NCBI GenBank assembly: GCA_964399635.1
Contig: CAYNRU010000044.1
Coordinates: forward strand, 1 to 64,000
DNA from: UBA4615 sp964399635
GTDB taxonomy: Bacteria > Pseudomonadota > Gammaproteobacteria > Burkholderiales > Burkholderiaceae_E
DNA length: 64,000 nt
Direction: 5' to 3'
Each line of letters begins with the position of its first letter. Within the stretch, counting starts at the first letter, position 1. Both the position numbers and the translations under genes were made by a program. The notes under the pieces are model-generated. The model was not told the DNA's origin, did not search any database, and saw only the letters and a list, made by a program, of their open reading frames with translations. Of this stretch, positions 16,693-25,445 are shown piece after piece.

Positions 16693-17734
16693 GCGACACG
16701 CCCTCGGGCGTGGTCCAGCCGCGCGTCGCGCGCGCGCACTCGCCCACCAGCCTCGGGCCCATGTAGACGAGGCCGGTGTAGACCTGCACGAGGTCGGCGC
16801 CCGCCTCGAGCTTGGTGCGGGCATCGGCGCCGGACATCACGCCGCCGACGCCCACGATCGGGTAGCGCGAAGGCAGCAGCTGGCGCAGCATGCGGATCAC
16901 CCGGTTGCTCGGCTCGAACACCGGCGCACCCGACAGCCCGCCCGGCTCGTCCGCGTGCGGCAGCCCGGCCACCGCGTCGCGCGCGACGGTCGTGTTGGTC
17001 GCGATCACGCCGTCGACCGACTGCTCGACCAGCACCCGTGCGATCGCCTCGATCTGCGCGTCGTCGAGGTCGGGCGCGATCTTCACCAGCATCGGCACCT
17101 CACGCTTGTGCTGGCGGCGCAGCCGCCCTCGCTCCGCGCCGAGCGCCGACAGCATCGCGGTCAGCTCGCCGCCGCCCTGCAGGCTGCGCAGGTCCTTGGT
17201 GTTGGGCGAGGACACGTTGACGGTCACGTAGCTCGCATGCGGCCAGACGCCCCGCAGGCACGCCAGGTAGTCGTCCTGCGCGCGCGCGATCGGGGTGTCG
17301 AAGTTCTTGCCGATGTTCAGGCCGAGCACGCCCGTGAAGCGCTGCCGCGCGACGTTCGCGACGAAGGCGTCGAGCCCGCCGTTGTTGAAGCCCAGCCGGT
17401 TGATCAGCGCTTGCCGTGCCGGCAGCCTGAACATGCGCGGGCGAGGGTTGCCCGGCTGCGCGCGCGGCGTCACCGTGCCCACCTCCAGGAAGCCGAAGCC
17501 CATCTGAGCGAGCGCATCGACGTGCGCGGCGTTCTTGTCGAGGCCGGCTGCCAGGCCGATGCGGTTGGCAAATCGCAGCCCGAGCAGTTCGACCGGATCG
17601 TCGACCGGCGGGCCCGCGGCCAGCCGCAGCGCGCCGCTCGCCGCCAGCGGGCCGAGCGCCTCGAGGGCCAGCTCGTGCGCGCGCTCGGCGTCGATTGCGA
17701 ACAGCAGCGGGCGCGCCAGTGCGTACAGGCTCAT
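16649..17734 (-). CDS. pyrD: dihydroorotate dehydrogenase (quinone), class 2
   Basis: 361 residues; oxidises dihydroorotate to orotate in pyrimidine synthesis, passing electrons to quinone at the inner membrane. The N-terminal membrane-associating helices (SLYALARPLLFAIDAERAHE) mark class 2. FMN and substrate motifs are present: GLAAGLDKN, GFLEVGTVTP, NRLGFNN, NVSSPNT and VGGVMSG. Last gene of the nudix-aat-bpt-pyrD run, 30 nt after bpt. Its 3' end overlaps the nitrile hydratase accessory gene on the other strand. Confidence 0.96.
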   Translation of the reverse strand: MSLYALARPLLFAIDAERAHELALEALGPLAASGALRLAAGPPVDDPVELLGLRFANRIGLAAGLDKNAAHVDALAQMGFGFLEVGTVTPRAQPGNPRPRMFRLPARQALINRLGFNNGGLDAFVANVARQRFTGVLGLNIGKNFDTPIARAQDDYLACLRGVWPHASYVTVNVSSPNTKDLRSLQGGGELTAMLSALGAERGRLRRQHKREVPMLVKIAPDLDDAQIEAIARVLVEQSVDGVIATNTTVARDAVAGLPHADEPGGLSGAPVFEPSNRVIRMLRQLLPSRYPIVGVGGVMSGADARTKLEAGADLVQVYTGLVYMGPRLVGECARATRGWTTPEGVSLTPDRPRPAAAPRH

Positions 17735-17764
17735 CGTCGGAAACCGGGAAAAGGGTGAGATGGG

Positions 17765-18502
17765 TCAGGCCGGGCGGGCCGCCATCGGCTGCCACTGACC
17801 GCCCACGAGCTGCTCGAGCGGCCCGAAGCGAGCCTTGTAGGCCATCTTGGGGCTCTGCGCGATCCAGTAGCCGAGGTACAGGTGGGAGAGACCCAGGCTT
17901 CGGCACTGCTCGATCTGCCACAGCACGTTGAAGGTGCCGTAGCTCGCGCCCTCGACGTCCGGATCGAAGAAGGTGTAGACGGAGGACAGGCCATCGTCGA
18001 GCAGGTCGATGATCGACACCATCCGCAGCGTGCCCTGCGCATCGCGGAACTCGACCAGCCGCGTGTTGACCTTGCTCTGGAGCAGGAACTGCGCGTACTG
18101 CTCGCGGCTGTCGTGGTCCATGCCACCGCCGGCGTGCCGCGTGGACTGGTAGCGCAGGTACAGCGCGTAGTGCTCCGGCGCGAACCCGAGCTTGGCAACC
18201 AGCGTGCGCAGGTCGGCGTGGCGCTTGAGCGCGCGGCGCTGGCTGCGGTCAGGCGCGAAGGCGGCGACCGGCACGCGCACCGGCACGCAGGCGCGGCAGC
18301 CGTCGCAGTGCGGGCGGTAGGTGAAGATGCCGCTGCGCCGGAAGCCCGAGCGGACGAGCTCGCTGTAGACGTCGGCGTTGATCAGGTGATTGGGCGTGGC
18401 TACCTGCGAGCGGGCCTGGTGGCCGGCGAGGTAGCTGCACGGGTAGGGCGCCGTCGCGTAGAACTGGAGCGCCGAGAACGGCAGTTCCTTGAGATGCGTC
18501 AT
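17765..18502 (-). CDS. bpt: aspartate/glutamate leucyltransferase (Bpt)
   Basis: 245 residues; transfers leucine from Leu-tRNA to proteins with N-terminal Asp or Glu, marking them for the ClpS/ClpAP N-degron pathway. The N-terminal ATE domain has the conserved cysteines (YPCSYL; HCDGCRACVPVR), and the C-terminal GNAT-like half holds STRHAGGGM, YLGYWI and AYKARFGPLEQL. ATG 18502 lies 17 nt after aat, so both N-degron transferases are made from one transcript. Confidence 0.95.
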   Translation of the reverse strand: MTHLKELPFSALQFYATAPYPCSYLAGHQARSQVATPNHLINADVYSELVRSGFRRSGIFTYRPHCDGCRACVPVRVPVAAFAPDRSQRRALKRHADLRTLVAKLGFAPEHYALYLRYQSTRHAGGGMDHDSREQYAQFLLQSKVNTRLVEFRDAQGTLRMVSIIDLLDDGLSSVYTFFDPDVEGASYGTFNVLWQIEQCRSLGLSHLYLGYWIAQSPKMAYKARFGPLEQLVGGQWQPMAARPA

Positions 18503-18519
18503 GCGTGCCCGACTGCGGT

Positions 18520-19230
18520 TCAGACGTCCGGGAACTCGACCTTCAGTGAAGCCCAGTCCGGAGAAGGCTGGGCACTGAGGTGGGCGACCCGGTCCAGGAA
18601 CGCGTCGCGAGGTATCTCGCGGCCACCGAGGGATGCGAGATGCGACGTTGCCTGCTGGCAGTCTATCACGCTGAAACCGTGCTCGCGCAGCAGCCAGACG
18701 AGCGTCGCGAGCGCGCATTTGGAGGCGTCCGGGCGGCGCGCGAACATCGATTCGCCGAAGAACATCCGCCCGATCGACACGCCATAGAGCCCGCCCACCA
18801 GCTCGCCCTCCTCGCGCACCTCGATCGAGTGCGCGTGGCCGGCGCGGTGCAGGCCCACGTAGGCCGCCACGATCGCTGGCGTGATCCAGGTGCCGTCCTG
18901 GTCGGGGCGGGGCTGCGCACAGCTGCGCATCACCGGCTCGAAGTCCCGGTCGAGCGTCACCGTCCAGCGGCCCTCGCGCCGGATCCGGCGCAAGGTCTTG
19001 GCGAGCGAGCGTGACAGCTTGAACTCGTCGATGAACAGCACCATGCGCGGATCGGGCGACCACCACAGCACCGGCTGCCCCGCGCTGTACCACGGGAAGA
19101 TGCCCTGGCGGTATGCCTCGAGGAGTCGGCGCGGCGACAGGTCGCGGCCGGCCGCGAGCAGGCCGTTGGGGTCGGTCATCGCCCGCGAGGGCGGGGGCAG
19201 GCGCTGGTCGGGGTCGACCCAGGTCAGCAT
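18520..19230 (-). CDS. aat: leucyl/phenylalanyl-tRNA--protein transferase
   Basis: 236 residues; attaches Leu or Phe to proteins beginning with Lys or Arg. Conserved blocks: PNGLLAAGRDLSPRRLLEAYR, GIFPWYSAGQPVLWWSPDPR, TWITPAIVAAY, GGLYGVSIGRMFFGESMF and FSVIDCQQ. ATG 19230 is chosen because the conserved part begins there (LTWVDPDQRLPPPS); an upstream ATG at 19281 would overlap the nudix gene. The spacing to bpt and nudix indicates an operon. Confidence 0.95.
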   Translation of the reverse strand: MLTWVDPDQRLPPPSRAMTDPNGLLAAGRDLSPRRLLEAYRQGIFPWYSAGQPVLWWSPDPRMVLFIDEFKLSRSLAKTLRRIRREGRWTVTLDRDFEPVMRSCAQPRPDQDGTWITPAIVAAYVGLHRAGHAHSIEVREEGELVGGLYGVSIGRMFFGESMFARRPDASKCALATLVWLLREHGFSVIDCQQATSHLASLGGREIPRDAFLDRVAHLSAQPSPDWASLKVEFPDV

Positions 19231-19246
19231 CGCGCCGGCGGGCGTG

Positions 19247-19795
19247 TCAGGCGGAGGGGCGGTGCGACCAGCGGATCGCACTGGTGTGAAGCGCGTGGGC
19301 GCCGGCGCGGCGGTCCTCGAAGAACCAGCGCAGCGTCTGGCCGACGGTGCGAAAGGCGATGTCGTCCCACGGGATCTCGGACTCGGTGAACAGCCGCGCC
19401 TCCAGGCTCTCGGGGCCCGGCTCGAAGTCGAGGTGCAGCAGCGTCGCGAGGTAGAAGACGTGGACCTGCTCGACGTGGGGGACGTCGATCACCGAGTACA
19501 GGCCGCCGAGGTCGATCCGTGCGCCGGCCTCCTCGAGGGTCTCGCGGGCCGCGCCCTCGCCGGTGGTCTCGCCGTTCTCCATGAAGCCCGCCGGCAGCGT
19601 CCAGTAGCCGTAGCGCGGCTCGATCGCGCGCTTGCACAGCAGCACCTTGTCTTCCCAGACGGTGACCGTGCCGACCACGAGCCGCGGGTTCTGGTAGTGG
19701 ATCGTGCCGCAGCCGTTGCAGCAGTAGCGCTGGCGGTTGTCGCCTGCGGGCACCTCGAACACGACTTCGCGGCCGCAGGCCGAGCAGAATTTCAT
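19247..19795 (-). CDS. NUDIX hydrolase with N-terminal zinc ribbon
   Basis: 182 residues. N-terminal zinc ribbon (FCSACG ... YCCNGCG) followed by the Nudix box GFMENGETTGEGAARETLEE. The combination matches the NADH/ADP-ribose pyrophosphatase-like branch; the nucleotide substrate is not certain. First gene of the minus-strand run with aat, bpt and pyrD, 16 nt upstream of aat. It is divergent from the initiator tRNA gene. Confidence 0.9.
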   Translation of the reverse strand: MKFCSACGREVVFEVPAGDNRQRYCCNGCGTIHYQNPRLVVGTVTVWEDKVLLCKRAIEPRYGYWTLPAGFMENGETTGEGAARETLEEAGARIDLGGLYSVIDVPHVEQVHVFYLATLLHLDFEPGPESLEARLFTESEIPWDDIAFRTVGQTLRWFFEDRRAGAHALHTSAIRWSHRPSA

Positions 19796-19857
19796 TCGCT
19801 TGACGTCAAAATGAGCATGACGAGTGTAGCAGCGAATCGAGGCGGCCCTGCCCGGGT

Positions 19858-19887
19858 TTGCCGGTGTTGGCCCGGGCGTGCTATAGT
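19858..19887 (+). promoter_or_regulatory. promoter of the initiator tRNA gene
   Basis: TTGCCG (19858-19863), 18 bp, TATAGT (19882-19887), ending 13 nt before the mature tRNA 5' end. The distance suits a short 5' leader removed by RNase P. Confidence 0.55.
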
Positions 19888-19900
19888 CGCCCTCTTCAGA

Positions 19901-19976
<76 letters not shown>

Positions 19977-19991
19977 CAATCAGCATGCATG

Positions 19992-20013
19992 ACGGCGCCC
20001 GGTGCGCCGTTTT
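19992..20013 (+). terminator. intrinsic terminator after tRNA-fMet
   Basis: ACGGCGC-CCGGT-GCGCCGT, a 7-bp stem with a 5-nt loop, followed by a short T run, 17 nt after the tRNA. Confidence 0.75.
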
Positions 20014-20150
20014 GCATTCCTGGGGTGCCCGTCGGGCGCGATGCCTCGGGCACCGCATGCGGCCCGCGCTCGCGGGGCACCGCTTTCCGACGTCGCCCGC
20101 CGCGCTAAACTGCGGCGCGCCCGATCGCGTTGACCGCAAAAGGACATCCC

Positions 20151-21119
20151 ATGCTTCCCGTGACCCGCCGCCTCGGCCTGCTCGGTGCCGCGCTGCTCCT
20201 GAGTGGCGCCGCGACGGCCCAGTCCTTCCCGACCAAGACCATCCGCGCCGTCGTGCCGTTCGCAGCCGGCAGCGCCACCGACCAGATCGGGCGCGCCTTC
20301 GCCGAGAAGATGTCGCAGACGCTCGGGCAGCAGATCATCGTCGACAACAAGCCCGGCGCCAACGGCATGCTCGGCGCCGACTTCGTCGCCAAGGCGCCGG
20401 CCGACGGCTACACCATCCTCATCGGCACCAACAGCACCAACGCGGCGCTGAAGTACCTGATGAAGAAGCTGCCCTACGATCAGGACACGGCATTCGCGCC
20501 GGTGGCCTACATCGGCTCGGTGCCGCTGATGGTGGCGGTCAACAACGACGTGCCGGCCAAGACCCTCAGGGAGTTCGTCGACATCGCCAAGGCCCGGCCC
20601 GGCCAGGTGAGCTTCGCCTACGCGAGCACCTCGCAGCAGGTGTCGTCCGAGATGCTGTCCAGCATGGCCGGCGTCCAGATGAACCCGGTGCCCTACAAGA
20701 GCGGCCCGGCGGCGATGACCGACCTGATCGGCGGGCAGGTGATGATGTTCACCGCCGATTTCGCGGTGACGGTGCCGCAGCACAAGGCGGGCAAGATCCG
20801 CGGTCTGGCCGTGACCTCGGTGAAGCGCTCGGCCGCCGTGCCCGAGCTGCCCACGGTCAACGAGGCGCTGGGGCTCAAGGACTACGAGCTGATCGCGTAC
20901 TTCGCGGTGTTCGCGCCCGCCGGCACGCCGCCAGACGTGATCGCCAGGCTGAACCAGGCCGTCAACGCCGCGGCCGTCAGCAAGGACATCCAGGACAAGT
21001 TCGCCGCCAACGGCTTCGCGGTCGAGCCGGGCACGCCGGAGGCGCTGGCCCAGCGCAACCGGGTCGAGACGCTCAAGTGGGAGAAGGCCATCCGGGACGC
21101 GAAGATCGAGTCGCAGTAA
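20151..21119 (+). CDS. Bug-family tripartite tricarboxylate transporter substrate-binding protein
   Basis: 322 residues; periplasmic solute receptor of the TctC/Bug family, abundant in Burkholderiales. Signal peptide ends at GAATAQS. Typical signatures: FPTKTIRAVVPFAAGSATD, GQQIIVDNKPGANG, ADGYTILIGTNS and LPTVNEAL near the C-terminus. Ligand (a carboxylate or similar) not predictable; no TctAB membrane genes are next to it, as is common for orphan Bug proteins. ATG 20151 has AAAGGA upstream. The alpha/beta hydrolase gene follows on the same strand after 68 nt. Confidence 0.92.
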   Translation: MLPVTRRLGLLGAALLLSGAATAQSFPTKTIRAVVPFAAGSATDQIGRAFAEKMSQTLGQQIIVDNKPGANGMLGADFVAKAPADGYTILIGTNSTNAALKYLMKKLPYDQDTAFAPVAYIGSVPLMVAVNNDVPAKTLREFVDIAKARPGQVSFAYASTSQQVSSEMLSSMAGVQMNPVPYKSGPAAMTDLIGGQVMMFTADFAVTVPQHKAGKIRGLAVTSVKRSAAVPELPTVNEALGLKDYELIAYFAVFAPAGTPPDVIARLNQAVNAAAVSKDIQDKFAANGFAVEPGTPEALAQRNRVETLKWEKAIRDAKIESQ

Positions 21120-21187
21120 TCGGCGATTTGACCCGGACCGACGCAGCCTCCACCATCGTCGCGATCCCACCCGCCACGCGTGCACGC

Positions 21188-22081
21188 ATGACATCCTCCG
21201 GCTTCGCCACGACCGACGACGGCGTGCGCCTGTTCCACGAGACCACCGGCAGCGGCGAGGACATCGTCTTCGTCCACGAGTTCGCCGGCGACAGCACCAG
21301 CTGGGAGCCCCAGGTCCGGCACTTCGCGCGCCGCTACCGCTGCACCACGTTCAACGCGCGCGGCTGGCCGCCCTCGGACGTGCCCCCCGCGGTGTCGTCG
21401 TACTCGCAGCAGCGGGCGGTGGCCGACATCCTCGCGGTGATGGACGCGGCGGGCATCGGGCGCGCCCACCTGGTGGGGCTGTCGATGGGCGGGTTCGCCA
21501 CGCTGCACTTCGGGATCCGCCATCCGGCGCGGGCCCGCTCGCTGGTGGTCGCCGGGGTCGGCTACGGCGCCGAGCCATCGACCCGCGCGCACTTCCAGGC
21601 CGAGGCCGACGCAAGCGCCGCGGTGCTGCTCGGCCAGGGCATGCAGGCCTTCGTCGAGCGCTACGCCGACGGCCCGACCCGCGTGCAGTTCGCCAACAAG
21701 GACCCGCGCGGCTTCGAGGCGTTCAAGCGGCAGTTCGCCACCCATAGCGCGCTCGGGTCGGCCAACACGCAGCTCGGCGTGCAGCGCGAGCGGCCCTCGC
21801 TGTACGACCTCGCCGACGCGCTGCGGCGCATCGAGGTGCCGACGCTGATCCTCAACGGCGACGAGGACTGGCCTTGCCTGCAGCCGGGGCTGATGCTCAA
21901 GCGGACGATCCCGTCGGCGGCGATGGCGGTGCTGCCCAACTGCGGGCACACGATGAACCTGGAAGCGCCGGACGCGTTCAACCGCGAGGTCGGCGAGTTC
22001 ATGGCGTGGGTCGACAGCGGGCGCTGGCCGATGCGCGATCCGCGCGCGATGGCGGCCTCGATCACCGGGATGGTCAAGTAG
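21188..22081 (+). CDS. alpha/beta fold hydrolase
   Basis: 297 residues. Nucleophile elbow GLSMGG (S99), oxyanion loop VHEFAGD, acid residue in NGDEDWP and catalytic His in CGHTMNLEAP give a complete triad. The cap region ends with an extended C-terminal helix. Likely an esterase, lactonase or C-C bond hydrolase; substrate unknown. Placed 68 nt after the Bug receptor gene, which suggests but does not prove a shared catabolic role. Confidence 0.88.
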   Translation: MTSSGFATTDDGVRLFHETTGSGEDIVFVHEFAGDSTSWEPQVRHFARRYRCTTFNARGWPPSDVPPAVSSYSQQRAVADILAVMDAAGIGRAHLVGLSMGGFATLHFGIRHPARARSLVVAGVGYGAEPSTRAHFQAEADASAAVLLGQGMQAFVERYADGPTRVQFANKDPRGFEAFKRQFATHSALGSANTQLGVQRERPSLYDLADALRRIEVPTLILNGDEDWPCLQPGLMLKRTIPSAAMAVLPNCGHTMNLEAPDAFNREVGEFMAWVDSGRWPMRDPRAMAASITGMVK

Positions 22082-22130
22082 CGGTCCCGCCCCCTGGGCG
22101 TCTCCCCGGGGCGCGCCTGCCGCGGGCCGG

Positions 22131-23024
22131 TCAGGGGCCGACGCGCCGGGCGAGCCGCTCCAGGTTGGCCGCAAAGCGCTCGTGGAAGCCCGGTGGCATC
22201 GGCTGGTCCGCGCCGGCCTGCAGCAGCGCGCCGAGCACCCTCACGCGGCGACGCATGAACGCGGCCTTCGGGTCGGGCTCGGCCGCAAAGAGGTGGCGGT
22301 ACTCCAGCCAGACCAGCTCGGTCCAGGCGTCGAAGCGGATCGGGTCGTCGGCCAGCGTCGCGAGGTCGAGCGCGATCACGGCGGACGACTCCGGCACGCT
22401 GGCCCGGTGCGAGGCCGTGTCGCGCACGATGTTGCAGGCCAGCGCGAGCTCGTCCGGCGCGATCAGCCCGACGCCGTGGGCAGCCTGCTGCAGCGTCATC
22501 GCCGACAGCGTCTCGTTGGTGCCGGCGGCTGCGCCTGGCACGTAGACCGCGTCGTGAAAGAGCAGGGCGAGCACCTGGGCGCGCGACAGCGCCTGGCCGT
22601 CGCACGCCGCACGCCCGAACAGGTCGAGCGGGTGCCAGGTCGCGTGGTAGTGCCGGCCGGCCTCGGCGTAGCGCGCCAGCGCGCCCTCGACCATCGGCTC
22701 GGGCAGCCCCGCGGTGGCCGCCGCGGTGCGCAGCGCCCGATCGTCGTGCAGGCGCAGGACCGCGAAGCGGGGCCGCGGCAGGCCGTCGAGTCCCTCGACG
22801 GGCTCGTCGAAGACGGACTGCGCGCGGACCCAGGCCGCGCGGGCCGGGTCGGCGAGCGGCCGATAGATCACGGCGGGCTCGCCGGTCGCCTCCAGGGTCG
22901 CGACCCCTTCGATCCGGTACAGGCCGCCCTTGTAGTGCTGGGCGAGGTCGCCCGCGCGAGCGGTCGGGCCGGTCGCGGGGGGCTGCACGGGGGTGGCGCC
23001 GGTCGGGGTCTGCATGGCCGCCAT
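22131..23024 (-). CDS. DUF1653 domain fused to HD-superfamily hydrolase-like domain
   Basis: 297 residues. Residues about 25-95 form a DUF1653 domain (QHYKGGLYRIEGVATLEATG, with AVIYRPL and WVRAQSVFDEPV). The remainder resembles predicted metal-dependent HD phosphohydrolases (YHATWHPLDLFGRA, then the HD pair in LALLFHDAVYVPG and GTNETLSAM). The two domains are usually separate proteins. Activity is unknown; HD proteins of this group are mostly uncharacterised. ATG 23024 chosen; ATG 23015 is possible. It is divergent from the S8 protease gene. Confidence 0.75.
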   Translation of the reverse strand: MAAMQTPTGATPVQPPATGPTARAGDLAQHYKGGLYRIEGVATLEATGEPAVIYRPLADPARAAWVRAQSVFDEPVEGLDGLPRPRFAVLRLHDDRALRTAAATAGLPEPMVEGALARYAEAGRHYHATWHPLDLFGRAACDGQALSRAQVLALLFHDAVYVPGAAAGTNETLSAMTLQQAAHGVGLIAPDELALACNIVRDTASHRASVPESSAVIALDLATLADDPIRFDAWTELVWLEYRHLFAAEPDPKAAFMRRRVRVLGALLQAGADQPMPPGFHERFAANLERLARRVGP

Positions 23025-23157
23025 TGTCGCCCGAAGGCGCTGCCGTGCGAATCGCCGGGGCGGCGCTCGCCGGTGCCACGGCCGCGTGACGTGCTTCACC
23101 GACCGTTCGTCGGCCGGGGCGCACTGTGGACGCCTGTTGCGCTCCCCCGCCGAACCG

Positions 23158-25275
23158 ATGCCACCGACCCCTCGTCCCGCGCCTGCCCGGTGCTCCGGCA
23201 TCGGCGCAGCCGTGATGTCGGTCGTGCTCGTGGCGACCGCCGCGAGCCCGGTCCGGGCAGGATCGCTCGAGGCCGAACTCGGTGCGTCGCAGCCGGTCAC
23301 GACGGTCGGCGCGCCGCTCGAGTGGGCGCGCGGCGCAACCGGCGCGGGCGTGGTCGTCGGGCTGGTCGACTCGGGCGTGATGTCGGCGCACCGCGAGCTC
23401 GCGGGCCGCGTGATGCCCGGCTTCAACGCCCAGGGCGGCGGCACCTACACCGGCGACGCCATCGGGCACGGCACCCATGTGGCCGGCCTGCTGGCGGCTG
23501 CGCGCGACGGCGCCGGCATGGTCGGCGTGTCGCCCGACGTCCGGATCCTGCCGGTGCGGGTGTTCGCCGAAGGCGGCGCGAGCGATGCGGTGCTGTCGGC
23601 CGGAGTGCGCTGGGCCGCCGCGCGCGCGCCGGTGCTGAACCTGAGCCTGTCCGCGGGCTCGCCGATCGCGGGGGCGGCGATCCGCGACGCGGTCGCGGGC
23701 GGCGCGCTGGTCGTGGTGGCCGCGGGCAACCGCGGCGCGGCCAACCCCGACTGGCCGGCTCGCCATGCGCGCGAGCCCTGGGCCAACGGCAGCGGGCTGC
23801 CCGGCGCGGTCATCGCGGTCGGGGCGGTGGACTCGGCCAACCGGATCGCCGCCTTCTCCAACCGCGCGGGCGACACGGCCGCGCATTACCTCGTGGCGCC
23901 GGGCGTCGACGTGCTGTCGGCCTGGGTCGACGGCGGCCATGCGCGGCTGACCGGCACCTCGATGGCCGCGCCCGCGGTGTCGGGCGCTGCGGCGCTGCTC
24001 AAGGGCTACTGGCCGCGGCTGAGCGGCAACGACATCGCCTCGATCCTGCTCGTCACCGCGCGCGACCTGGGCGCGCCAGGTACCGACGCGGTCTACGGCC
24101 GGGGCTTGCTCGACGTGGACGCGGCGATGCGCCCGGTGGGTGATCTGCGGACCGCCACCGCAGGCGGCGCCGTGTCGATGTCGGCGACCGGCATCCGGCT
24201 GTCGCCGGCGACCGTGGCGATCGGGCAGGCAACCCGCCGGGAGGGGCTCGCCGTGGTCGGCGTCGACGCCTACCGTCGCGACTTCGCGGGCGACCTCGCG
24301 GGCCGGGTCGTCGATCCCTTGCCGCTGCAGCTCGGTCGCGTGTTCGACGCCATCGACCGGCGCCTCGAGCGCGTCGAGCGCTCGCTGCCGGGCGGCGGTC
24401 GGCTCGCGCTGCGGCCCGGCGAGTCGTTCTCGATGGTCGCGCAGGACACGGTGGGCGAGTTCGCCTTCGGCGCGGGCGGGCGCGCCCGCGACTACTTCGG
24501 CGTGGCCGCGGGGCTCGATGTGCGGGCGCTGTCGAACCCGTACGCGGGGCTCGCCCCACGCGGCGCGATGGTCGCGCGCGGCGTCGCGTTCGGCGACACC
24601 ACGCTCAAGGCCGGCGTGCTCTCCGGCGCGTCGACCGAGCACTCGGGCAGCGGGCTGACCCCGGTGGAGGCCCGCACGATGCTGTTCGAGGCGTCGCGCC
24701 GCGTCGGCGAGCGGCTCGGGGTCAGCGCGACCTGGACGAGCGCGCAGGAGCGCGGCGCCTGGCTGGGCGCCGTGGGCTCGGGCGGCCTGGCGCTCGAGCA
24801 GCGCGTGCAGACCGATGCGCTGCAGCTCGGCGCCACCTGGGCGGCGACCTCGCACACACTGCTCGCGGCGACCTGGGGCAGGGGCCACACGCCGGCGATG
24901 CGCGGCGCGGGCCTGATCGCCACGGTCAGCGCGACCCGCAGCGACGCGATGTCGGTCGCCCTCGTGCGGACCGACGCCTTCCTGCCCGGCGACGGGCTGT
25001 CGCTCGCGCTGTCGCAGCCGATGCGCACGCGCGCGGGCGAGGCCGGCGTGGTGCTGCAGAGCGGCGTCGACGCGCAGGGCGATCCGGTCATGACGGGGCG
25101 CAGCTGGTCGATGGTGCCCACCGGCCGGGAGATGGTGGCCGAGCTCGGCTGGCGCGCTCCGCTCGGACGAGGTCGGGCGGTCAGCGGCGTGCTGGGCTGG
25201 CGGCGCCAGCCCAACCATGATGCAGGCGCTGCCCCCGACGCAATGGTCGCGCTGCGCTACCGCCAGGAGTTCTGA
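23158..25275 (+). CDS. S8 subtilisin-like serine protease with autotransporter-like C-terminus
   Basis: 705 residues. Signal peptide (to SPVRAG), then a subtilisin domain with the full triad: D71 in LVDSGV, H104 in GHGTHVAG, S268 in GTSMAAP, plus the oxyanion Asn in AAGNRG. After about residue 325 the chain changes to alternating hydrophobic/polar strands and ends in RYRQEF; a terminal Phe is the usual outer-membrane barrel signal. It probably anchors or exports the protease at the cell surface. ATG 23158 gives the full signal peptide; ATG 23215 is an alternative. Confidence 0.87.
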   Translation: MPPTPRPAPARCSGIGAAVMSVVLVATAASPVRAGSLEAELGASQPVTTVGAPLEWARGATGAGVVVGLVDSGVMSAHRELAGRVMPGFNAQGGGTYTGDAIGHGTHVAGLLAAARDGAGMVGVSPDVRILPVRVFAEGGASDAVLSAGVRWAAARAPVLNLSLSAGSPIAGAAIRDAVAGGALVVVAAGNRGAANPDWPARHAREPWANGSGLPGAVIAVGAVDSANRIAAFSNRAGDTAAHYLVAPGVDVLSAWVDGGHARLTGTSMAAPAVSGAAALLKGYWPRLSGNDIASILLVTARDLGAPGTDAVYGRGLLDVDAAMRPVGDLRTATAGGAVSMSATGIRLSPATVAIGQATRREGLAVVGVDAYRRDFAGDLAGRVVDPLPLQLGRVFDAIDRRLERVERSLPGGGRLALRPGESFSMVAQDTVGEFAFGAGGRARDYFGVAAGLDVRALSNPYAGLAPRGAMVARGVAFGDTTLKAGVLSGASTEHSGSGLTPVEARTMLFEASRRVGERLGVSATWTSAQERGAWLGAVGSGGLALEQRVQTDALQLGATWAATSHTLLAATWGRGHTPAMRGAGLIATVSATRSDAMSVALVRTDAFLPGDGLSLALSQPMRTRAGEAGVVLQSGVDAQGDPVMTGRSWSMVPTGREMVAELGWRAPLGRGRAVSGVLGWRRQPNHDAGAAPDAMVALRYRQEF

Positions 25276-25409
25276 GCCCGACGCCAGCGCGGCTCGGTCG
25301 AATTCCGGCTCGCCTGGCCGACCTTGCTGGCGATCTCGCGCTGCCTATGCGGGTCCATCGAGGTAAAGCCGCGGGTGGAAGCGCCCGTGTCCTTGCTGTC
25401 TCGAGCCAT
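25257..25409 (-). CDS. truncated KGG-repeat (con-10/YciG-like) stress-type small protein
   Basis: 50 codons from ATG 25409 with a strong ribosome site (AGGAGA, 6 nt upstream). The sequence GFTSMDPHRQREIASKVGQA is one KGG/con-10 repeat, the motif of small hydrophilic stress-induced proteins, with K-V-G in place of K-G-G. Where further repeats should follow, the frame becomes unrelated (STEPRWRRAQNSW) and stops inside the 3' end of the convergent protease gene. Probably a gene cut at its 3' end; a functional mini-protein cannot be excluded. Confidence 0.6.
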   Translation of the reverse strand: MARDSKDTGASTRGFTSMDPHRQREIASKVGQASRNSTEPRWRRAQNSWR

Positions 25410-25445
25410 GCCGTCTCTCCTGACCACGGCAGCCGGGCTGCGGGC

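Noticed and set aside
21661..25218. Open minus-strand frame of 1185 codons
   Set aside because: Antisense to the alpha/beta hydrolase and S8 protease genes; Arg/Ala/Gly-rich composition of a GC-rich shadow frame. Only its unrelated middle part overlaps the real DUF1653-HD gene, which is in another frame.
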